Shown here piece after piece: positions 1-5,305 of a DNA stretch of 6,965 bases (the stretch's first letter is position 1; each line of letters opens with the position of its first letter). The translations under genes and the position numbers were made by a program. The DNA is taken from positions 1 through 6,965 of the forward strand of contig CALKYL010000178.1 of the NCBI GenBank assembly GCA_938003515.1, written 5' to 3'. Under the pieces are notes generated by a model. The model worked only from the letters and a program-made list of their open reading frames with translations, ran no database searches and was not told the origin of the DNA. The DNA comes from an uncultured bacterium (GTDB lineage: Bacteria > Planctomycetota > UBA1135 > UBA2386).

Positions 1-3000
1 CGCCGGGGTGCCGGCGGCGACCACGCGGCCGCCGCGCACGCCGGCGCCCGGCCCCATGTCGACGACGTGGTCGGCGGCGCGCACCATGACCTCGTCGTGC
101 TCGACGGCCAGCACGGTGTTGCCGAGGTCGCGCAGCTCGAGCAGCGTCTCGAGCAGCCGTTCGGTGTCGCGCGGGTGCAGGCCGACCGTCGGTTCGTCGA
201 GCACGTACAGCACGCCGACGAGCCTGTTGCCGAGCTGGGTCGCGAGCCGGATGCGCTGGGCCTCGCCACCCGAGAGCGTCGCCGCCGAGCGGTCGAGGGT
301 CAGGTAGCCGAGGCCGGTGTCGCGCAGGAACACCAGCCGATGGCGCAGCTCCTTGAGCACGTCGGCGGCGATGCGCGCCTCGTTCTCGGCGAGCGCGAGG
401 CCGTCCAGCGCGGCCAACGCGCCGTCGACGGTGCGCGCGAGCAGCTCAGGCAGGCGCACGCCGCCGACGCGCACGCTGCGCGGCCCCGGCTGCAGCCGAT
501 CGCCACCGCAGGTCGGGCAGCGCTCGCTGCGCATGACGGCGCCGAAGCGCTCGTCGCCGCCCTGCTCGGCGTCCCGGCCGTGGAACCAGTCCTCGACCTG
601 CCGGGCGAGGCCCTTCCACGGCACCGACATGCGCCACTCGCGTCGGCGACCCGCCTCGCGCTTCTCGAACACGACCTCGAAGCGCTCGTCGCCGGCGCCG
701 CGCAGCAGCAGCCGGCGCGCGTCGGCAGGCAGGTCGCGCCAAGGCTTCGCGAGGTCGAAGCCGTAGCGCTCGGCGAGCACCTCGGCGACGCTCGCGTAGT
801 AGCCGTCGGAAGCGGTCAGGAACGTGAACGCGCCGCCCTTGTGCGAGATCGCGCCGCCGAACGTCGGCCTGCGCGGGTGGTTGACCAGCAGGTCCTCGGG
901 GCACACGACGACGTCGCCGAGGCCCAGGCACTCGGCGCACGCGCCGCTGTGGTGGTTGAACGAGAACCAGCGCGGGTGCGGGTCGGCCGGCGCGCGGTAG
1001 TCGCAGCGTTCGCAGCTCGGCTCGGCCCCGAACCAGTGTCGCTCGCCGCCGTCCGCGAGCTGCACGAGCGCGACCGGGCGGCCGCCGTGCTCGCGCGCCG
1101 CCCCCTGCGCCTGCTCGAGGGCATCGGCGACGCGCGCGCGGTCCCCGAGCGTCACGCGGTCGACGACCAGCATCAGCTCCTTCGGCAGCCCCGCGGGCCA
1201 CTCGCCGTCCAGGCGCTGCTCGGCGCCGTCGACGAGCGCGCGCACGAAGCCCGCCTGCCGCCACTCCTCGCGCAGCGCGTCGAGCCAGTGCGCCGCGGCG
1301 CGGCCGCGCAGGTCGCCGGGGATCGCGATCGGCGCGAGCACGTAGCCGCGCGCGTCGGCGAGGTCGGCCGCGAGGTGCGCGGCGGCGCGGCTCGGCGACC
1401 ACGCGACCAGCTCCTGGCCGTGCGTCGGGCAGTGGTGCCGGCCGACCCGCGCGAACAGGAGGCGCAGGTAGTCGTGGATCTCGGTCGTCGTCGCGACGGT
1501 CGAGCGCGGACTGCGCGCGGTGCGTCTCTGGTCGATCGCGATCGCCGGGCCGAGGCCGTCGAGCGTGTCTACCGGGGCCTGGTCCAGACGCCCGAGGAAG
1601 CGCCGCGCGTAGGTCGACATGCTCTCGAGGAAGCGCCGCTGGCCCTCCTGGAAGATCGTGTCGAACGCGAGGCTCGACTTGCCCGAGCCCGACGGCCCGG
1701 TGACCACGGTGAACGCGCCGAGCGGCACCTCGCAGTCGACGGCCTGCAGGTTGTGCGTGCGCGCTCCGCGCACCGCGATCGCGGTCGGCGCCGCCGCCGC
1801 CTTCCTGCCCCCGCGCCCCGCCCCCTTGCCCACCGCGCCGCCCCGGCCCCGAGCACCCCGCCCGGCCTTTCCGACCCCCTTGCCCGTCCCGACCCCGATC
1901 GCCCGCAACGCCGCGCCGGTGTAGGAGCCGGCGACCCCGGCGACGTCCTCGGGCGTGCCGCACGCGACCAGCCGTCCGCCGCCGACGCCGCCCTCCGGGC
2001 CCAGGTCGACGAGCCAGTCCGCGGCCCGCACGACGTCGAGGTTGTGCTCGATCACCAGCACCGTGTTGCCGGCGTCGACGAGGCGCTGCAGCGCGTCGAG
2101 CAGGCGGGCGACGTCCTGGAAGTGCAGCCCCGTGGTCGGCTCGTCGAGCACGTAGAGCGTGCGTCCGGTGGCCGGCCGCTGCAGCTCGGTCGCGAGCTTG
2201 ACGCGCTGCGCCTCGCCGCCGGACAGCGTCGTCGACGGCTGGCCGAGCTTGAGGTAGCCGAGGCCCACGTCCTGCAGCGCCGTCAGCCCGCGCGCGATCT
2301 TCGGCAGGTCGCGGAAGAACTCCGCCGCCTCGTCGATCGTCATCTCGAGCACGTCGTGCACGCTCTTGTCCTTGAAGCGGATCGCGAGCGTGTCGGCGTG
2401 GAAGCGCGCGCCCTGGCACTCCTCGCACACGACCTCGACCGGTGCCAGGAAGTTCATCTCGAGCGTCGTCACGCCGGCACCCCCGCACGCCTCGCAGCGG
2501 CCGCCGGGCACGTTGAACGAGAAGCGGCCCTTCTTGTACTCGCGCAGCCGCGACTCCGGCAGCATCGCGAACAGGTCGCGCACGTGGGTCCAGACGTCGG
2601 TGTAGGTCGCCGGATTGCTGCGCGGGGTCCGGCCGATCGGCGCCTGGTCGATCTCGACCAGCTTGTCGAGCTGCTCGAGGCCGCCGATGCGGCGACAGTG
2701 CGCCGGCGCGACCCCGGTCTTCTGCAGGTGGTCGCGCACCGTCGGCACCCGCACGTGGTGCACGAGCGTCGACTTGCCGGAGCCGGACACCCCGGTCACG
2801 GCGTTGAAGCGGCCGAGCGGCAGGTCGACGTCGAGCCCGTCGAGGTTGTGGTGGCGGGCCCCGCGCACCTCGAGCACGCCGTGGTCCTCGGTGCGGCGCC
2901 GGTCGGGCATCGGCACCCTCAGCTCGCCGCGCAGGTACCGCCCGGTCGGCGACGCCTTCGAGCGGCGCACCTGGGCCGGCGTGCCCGCCGCGACGACCTC

Positions 3001-4803
3001 GCCGCCGTGCACGCCGGCGCCGGGACCGACGTCGACGAGGAAGTCGCTGCGCAGCATGGTGTCCTCGTCGTGCTCGACCACGACGACCGTGTTGCCGCGG
3101 TCGCGCAGCGCCTCGAGCGTGCGGAGCAGCCGTTCCTGGTCGCGCGCGTGCAGGCCGATCGACGGCTCGTCGAGCACGTAGAGGATGCCCCGCAGGCCGG
3201 CGCCGACCTGCGCCGCCAGCCGGATGCGCTGCGACTCGCCGCCCGACAGCGTCGCGGCGCGGCGCGCGAGCGTCAGGTAGCCGAGGCCGACGTCGGTGAG
3301 GAACGCGAGCCGCCGCTCGACCTCCTTGAGCACGTCGCGGCCGATGCGCTCGGCGTTGCCGGTCAGGCTCACGCCCTTCGCCCACGCGAGCGCATCGTCG
3401 ACCGACAGCGCCAGCACCTCGGGGAGCGAGCGGCCGTCGAACGTCACCGCGCGGGCGGACGCCGACAGCCTCGCGCCGTCGCACTCCGAGCATGCGGACG
3501 CGGCGCGGAAGCGGTCGAGGTGCCTGGCGCGCGACGGCCGGTAGACCTTCTCGAGGTGGCCGAGCACGCCCGGGAACGCGATGCGGTCGCTGCCCGTCGT
3601 CGTGAACGTCGCGCTCTTGCGCTGCCACTTGAACTCGAACGTCTTCTGGCCGGAGCCGTGCAGCACGACCTTCTGCGCCTTCTTCGGCAGCTTCTTCCAC
3701 GGCGTGTCGACGTCGAAGCCGAACGCCTCGGCGACCTCGGCCAGGTGGTCGACGGTCAGCCGGCCGTAGACCAGGCGGCCGGTGTCGGTGAACACGTGCA
3801 GCGCGCCCTCGCGGATCGACTTGTCCGGGTCGCGCACCAGCATGTCGGGCGCGAAGCCGAAGGTCTCGCCGAGCCCGTCGCAGCGCGGGCACGCGCCGAG
3901 CGGGCTGTTGAACGAGAACAGCCGCGGCTCCATCTCGGGCAGCGCGCCGTGGCCGTTCGGGCAGCTGCGCTGGGTCGAGAACAGACGGTAGTCGCCGTCG
4001 CCGTCGGCGCCGCCGCCGACCACGAGCGCGCACAGCCCGCCGCCGAGCCCCACCGCCTGCTCGACCGCCTCGGCGATGCGCGAGCGCGCGTCGGCGGTGA
4101 CCGTCAGCCGGTCGACGACCAGTTCGATCGTGTGGTAGACGTAGCGCGCGAGCCGGATGTCCTCGTCGAGCCGGCGCACCGCGCCGTCGATGCGCGCCCG
4201 CACGAAGCCCTTCTGCGCCCACTCGGCGAGCTCCTTACGGTACTCGCCCTTGCGCTCGCGCACGACCGGCGCGAGCACCAGCGCCGGCTGGCCCGCGTGG
4301 TCCTGCACGATGGCGTCGACGATGCGGTCGGGGGACCACGACTCGATCGCAGCACCGCACTCGGGGCAGCTCGGCTGACCCAGGCGCGACCACAAGAGCC
4401 GCAGGAAGTCCATGACCTCGGTCAGCGTGCCGACCGTCGAGCGCGCCGAGTGGCTGGTCGACTTCTGGTCGATCGACACCGTCGGCGACAGCCCCTCGAC
4501 CAGGTCGACCTTCGGCTTCTCCATGCGGCCGAGGAACTGCCGCGCGTAGCTGCTCAGGCTCTCGAGGAAGCGCCGCTGGCCCTCCTGGTAGATCGTGTGG
4601 TAGGCGAGGCTCGACTTGCCCGAGCCGGACACGCCGGTGAACGTCGTCAGCGAGTCCCGCGGGAACTCGAGGTCGACCCCCTTCAAGTTGTGTTCCCGCG
4701 CGCCTTTGACCACCACTCGTGCCGCGTTCGCGGGCGTCTTGGCGCGCCGGGACCGGGGGCGGCCGGAGACCGCCGACGAGGGCTTTCTGGAGTTCCTGGC
4801 CAA
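1..4803 (-). CDS. uvrA: Tandem-duplicated excinuclease ABC subunit A (UvrA-UvrA fusion), 3' end beyond the window
   Basis: UvrA is the cytoplasmic DNA-damage-recognition ATPase of nucleotide excision repair; it loads UvrB at lesions. The frame is unbroken for 1,601 codons. Copy 1: Walker [10 protein letters not shown] (57-65), UvrB-binding region (about 145-255) with RERKGE (182-187), zinc module (281-308), insertion domain (about 315-440), signature LSGGESQ (519-525), Walker B with D545/E546; then Walker A (671-679), [17 protein letters not shown] (718-734), zinc module C770/C773/C793/C796, signature LSGGEAQ (860-866), Walker [13 protein letters not shown] basic linker (971-1006) leads to copy 2: Walker [10 protein letters not shown] (1036-1044), zinc module C1264/C1267/C1288/C1291, LSGGEAQ (1510-1516), Walker B D1536/E1537. 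The window ends at AAGTPA, the end of the third nucleotide-binding domain, so about 350 further residues with a fourth domain are expected (inference). A single UvrA is about 940 residues; chlamydial UvrA is a known tandem form of about 1,800. TTG at 4803 is chosen because GCGGGG lies 8 bases upstream; GTG at 4716 or 4713 is the alternative and would remove a basic extension (R/K 9 of 29, no acidic residue). Confidence 0.97.
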   Translation of the reverse strand, partial: MARNSRKPSSAVSGRPRSRRAKTPANAARVVVKGAREHNLKGVDLEFPRDSLTTFTGVSGSGKSSLAYHTIYQEGQRRFLESLSSYARQFLGRMEKPKVDLVEGLSPTVSIDQKSTSHSARSTVGTLTEVMDFLRLLWSRLGQPSCPECGAAIESWSPDRIVDAIVQDHAGQPALVLAPVVRERKGEYRKELAEWAQKGFVRARIDGAVRRLDEDIRLARYVYHTIELVVDRLTVTADARSRIAEAVEQAVGLGGGLCALVVGGGADGDGDYRLFSTQRSCPNGHGALPEMEPRLFSFNSPLGACPRCDGLGETFGFAPDMLVRDPDKSIREGALHVFTDTGRLVYGRLTVDHLAEVAEAFGFDVDTPWKKLPKKAQKVVLHGSGQKTFEFKWQRKSATFTTTGSDRIAFPGVLGHLEKVYRPSRARHLDRFRAASACSECDGARLSASARAVTFDGRSLPEVLALSVDDALAWAKGVSLTGNAERIGRDVLKEVERRLAFLTDVGLGYLTLARRAATLSGGESQRIRLAAQVGAGLRGILYVLDEPSIGLHARDQERLLRTLEALRDRGNTVVVVEHDEDTMLRSDFLVDVGPGAGVHGGEVVAAGTPAQVRRSKASPTGRYLRGELRVPMPDRRRTEDHGVLEVRGARHHNLDGLDVDLPLGRFNAVTGVSGSGKSTLVHHVRVPTVRDHLQKTGVAPAHCRRIGGLEQLDKLVEIDQAPIGRTPRSNPATYTDVWTHVRDLFAMLPESRLREYKKGRFSFNVPGGRCEACGGAGVTTLEMNFLAPVEVVCEECQGARFHADTLAIRFKDKSVHDVLEMTIDEAAEFFRDLPKIARGLTALQDVGLGYLKLGQPSTTLSGGEAQRVKLATELQRPATGRTLYVLDEPTTGLHFQDVARLLDALQRLVDAGNTVLVIEHNLDVVRAADWLVDLGPEGGVGGGRLVACGTPEDVAGVAGSYTGAALRAIGVGTGKGVGKAGRGARGRGGAVGKGAGRGGRKAAAAPTAIAVRGARTHNLQAVDCEVPLGAFTVVTGPSGSGKSSLAFDTIFQEGQRRFLESMSTYARRFLGRLDQAPVDTLDGLGPAIAIDQRRTARSPRSTVATTTEIHDYLRLLFARVGRHHCPTHGQELVAWSPSRAAAHLAADLADARGYVLAPIAIPGDLRGRAAAHWLDALREEWRQAGFVRALVDGAEQRLDGEWPAGLPKELMLVVDRVTLGDRARVADALEQAQGAAREHGGRPVALVQLADGGERHWFGAEPSCERCDYRAPADPHPRWFSFNHHSGACAECLGLGDVVVCPEDLLVNHPRRPTFGGAISHKGGAFTFLTASDGYYASVAEVLAERYGFDLAKPWRDLPADARRLLLRGAGDERFEVVFEKREAGRRREWRMSVPWKGLARQVEDWFHGRDAEQGGDERFGAVMRSERCPTCGGDRLQPGPRSVRVGGVRLPELLARTVDGALAALDGLALAENEARIAADVLKELRHRLVFLRDTGLGYLTLDRSAATLSGGEAQRIRLATQLGNRLVGVLYVLDEPTVGLHPRDTERLLETLLELRDLGNTVLAVEHDEVMVRAADHVVDMGPGAGVRGGRVVAAGTPA
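1621..1651 (-). repeat. 31-base direct repeat inside uvrA, copy in the second UvrA half
   Basis: The 31 bases are identical to positions 4558 to 4588. They code for the conserved stretch around [10 protein letters not shown] just after Walker A. Similarity continues toward the Walker A lysine codon with only scattered mismatches, including another 21 identical bases. It reflects the internal duplication; either strong protein conservation with biased codons or recent gene conversion could keep the bases identical. Confidence 0.85.
1786..1893 (-). other. Basic glycine-rich linker between the two UvrA copies
   Basis: This is residues 971 to 1006 of the fusion protein, lying between the C-terminal [11 protein letters not shown] of copy 1 and the start of copy 2 ([12 protein letters not shown]). 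Of 36 residues, 14 are Gly, 9 are Lys or Arg and none is acidic. It ends in a short alanine run. It should be disordered and flexible, and its charge could let it touch DNA (inference). Codon choice differs from the surrounding gene: GGG is used for about half of the glycines, and AGG, GGA, GGT and GCT occur here although they are scarce elsewhere. Confidence 0.85.
1808..1896 (-). other. Three consecutive G-quadruplex motifs on the uvrA coding strand
   Basis: Reading the minus strand, three separate sets of four G-runs of at least three fit the G3+N1-7 rule. Positions 1896 to 1875 have loops of 2, 2 and 3 bases. Positions 1863 to 1841 have loops of 1, 5 and 2. Positions 1831 to 1808 have loops of 3, 1 and 3. 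They lie on the sense strand, so the mRNA carries them, and they coincide with the Gly-rich linker. The motif is seen directly; folding in RNA or DNA is inferred. They could be a by-product of Gly, Arg and Lys codons in a GC-rich genome. Confidence 0.6.
4558..4588 (-). repeat. 31-base direct repeat inside uvrA, copy in the first UvrA half
   Basis: Partner of the identical stretch at 1621 to 1651, in the same orientation and reading frame and 2,937 bases away. It encodes part of the first nucleotide-binding domain after Walker A. Confidence 0.85.
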
Positions 4804-4811
4804 GAGTCGAA

Positions 4812-4817
4812 CCCCGC
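4812..4817 (-). promoter_or_regulatory. Candidate ribosome binding site of uvrA
   Basis: The minus strand reads GCGGGG here, followed by 8 bases and then TTG. It is a weak, G-rich Shine-Dalgarno-like match, but it is the only purine-rich stretch correctly spaced from an in-frame start codon, and it decides for TTG at 4803 over the downstream GTG codons, which have nothing comparable upstream. Confidence 0.4.
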
Positions 4818-4823
4818 AGCATA
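4818..4823 (-). promoter_or_regulatory. Possible -10 element of the uvrA promoter
   Basis: The minus strand reads TATGCT, matching TATAAT at 4 of 6 positions, the most AT-rich hexamer in the intergenic region. It ends 14 bases before the proposed TTG. Transcription would then start near 4811 and give a very short leader, overlapping the proposed ribosome binding site. No convincing -35 element lies upstream; the hexamer 17 bases away reads TGGCCC. Confidence 0.25.
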
Positions 4824-4926
4824 GCGCCGGGTGCCGGCCGGGCCAGCGTCCGCGAACGGGATCGGCGGCCGGTTCCGCGACCGCCCGGTGCTGCCGGCGC
4901 GGGCTGGTCCGCGGCGCCGCCACGGC

Positions 4927-4932
4927 TACGGT
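4927..4932 (+). promoter_or_regulatory. Possible -10 element of the small plus-strand gene
   Basis: TACGGT fits the relaxed TAnnnT form and sits 8 bases before the ATG at 4941, which would give a leaderless or nearly leaderless transcript. A weak -35-like CTGGTC (4904-4909) is 17 bases upstream. GGTGG at 4930-4934 could instead act as a ribosome binding site with a 6-base spacer; the two readings compete. Confidence 0.22.
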
Positions 4933-4940
4933 GGCCGCCG

Positions 4941-5282
4941 ATGGTCGCGGACCCCGACGACGCCGGGACGGACGAGCAGGACCTGCTGGTCGTGCTGCGG
5001 CTCAGCAACCGCCAGATGGGCGTGCAGGCCGAGCGCCACGCGCTCGAGCAGCTCGCCGAGCGGCTCGAGGCCGCGGTGCGCGACGCGGGCGCCGGCGCGT
5101 ACGACGGCGACGAGATCGGCGGCGGCGAGTGCGTGTTGTTCTTCTGCGGCCCGGACGTCGACGCGCTGATCGCCGTGCTGCGGCCGCTCTTGCAGCGCGA
5201 GCCGCTGGCCCGCGGCGGGTCGTTCGTGCGCCTCGTGCCGGGCCCCGACGGCGAGCCGGTGCGCGAGCGCCTGCCGCTCTGA
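4941..5282 (+). CDS. Small conserved-looking protein of unknown function, 113 residues
   Basis: I do not recognise a named family with certainty. The protein is soluble, with no signal peptide or membrane segment. The pattern is a strand (LLVVLRL, 15-21), a long amphipathic helix (about 30-49), a motif with acidic and glycine residues (YDGDEIGGGEC, 54-64), a strand (VLFFCG, 65-70), PDVDAL leading into a second helix (71-86), and a last strand (SFVRLVP, 94-100). That beta-alpha-beta-beta-alpha-beta order would suit a ferredoxin-like fold (inference). From memory, small bacterial hypothetical proteins share a GxFDGDExGxGxxxLYxYGPDAD pattern, and this resembles them. ATG at 4941 is chosen because the upstream in-frame sequence is low-complexity Pro/Arg/Ala and would run into uvrA. 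It diverges from uvrA and converges on the membrane-protein gene, so it is probably a single-gene transcript. Codon use matches its neighbours. Confidence 0.8.
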   Translation: MVADPDDAGTDEQDLLVVLRLSNRQMGVQAERHALEQLAERLEAAVRDAGAGAYDGDEIGGGECVLFFCGPDVDALIAVLRPLLQREPLARGGSFVRLVPGPDGEPVRERLPL

Positions 5283-5305
5283 CGCGGACCGACCGCGGTC
5301 AGCGC
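5276..5305. terminator. Hairpin spanning the two facing stop codons, possible bidirectional terminator
   Basis: TGA plus CGCGG (5280-5287) pairs with CCGCG and TCA (5293-5297 and 5299-5301), leaving the G at 5298 bulged and ACCGA (5288-5292) as the loop. C5279 pairs with G5302, and after one mismatch two further pairs form (5276-5277 with 5304-5305). The TGA is the stop of the small gene and the TCA is the complement of the stop of the membrane-protein gene. Position between convergent genes supports a shared terminator. No T-run follows on either strand, so it is not a classical intrinsic terminator. Confidence 0.38.

Larger units (their letters stand above)
4804..4940. promoter_or_regulatory. 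Divergent intergenic region between uvrA and the small plus-strand gene
   Basis: These 137 bases separate two gene starts that face apart, so promoters for both should lie here. I see weak candidates for each (listed separately) and an imperfect inverted repeat, CGCGAAC (4851-4857) against GTTCCGCG (4872-4879), about 50 bases upstream of the uvrA start. The GAAC and GTTC halves are 14 bases apart, which does not match the common LexA box spacings. No RNA gene or small open frame is evident. Confidence 0.6.

Noticed and set aside
446..4222. A 1,258-codon minus-strand open frame inside uvrA.
   Set aside because: It is the shifted frame of uvrA, with low-complexity Arg/Ala/Gly/Pro composition and no motif, as expected from high GC content.
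4801..4817. A GGTTCGACTC stretch on the minus strand resembling a tRNA T-arm.
   Set aside because: The flanking bases do not pair into a T-stem, and no acceptor, D or anticodon arm is present nearby.
67..4824. A plus-strand open frame of 1,585 codons lying opposite uvrA.
   Set aside because: It is in exact codon register with uvrA and stays open only because uvrA uses no TTA, CTA or TCA codons. Its translation is Arg/Ala/Val-rich with no recognisable domain, while the minus strand encodes unmistakable UvrA.
4719..4940. A possible upstream extension of the 113-residue protein (start near 4719).
   Set aside because: The added part is low-complexity Arg/Pro/Gly, would overlap the start of uvrA, and has no homology-like pattern. 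The ATG at 4941 begins the structured part.
4804..4940. A search for a LexA (SOS) box upstream of uvrA.
   Set aside because: No CTGT-N8-ACAG, GAAC-N4-GTTC or GTTC-N7-GTTC arrangement is present. Only a GAAC-N14-GTTC pair was found, reported as weak.
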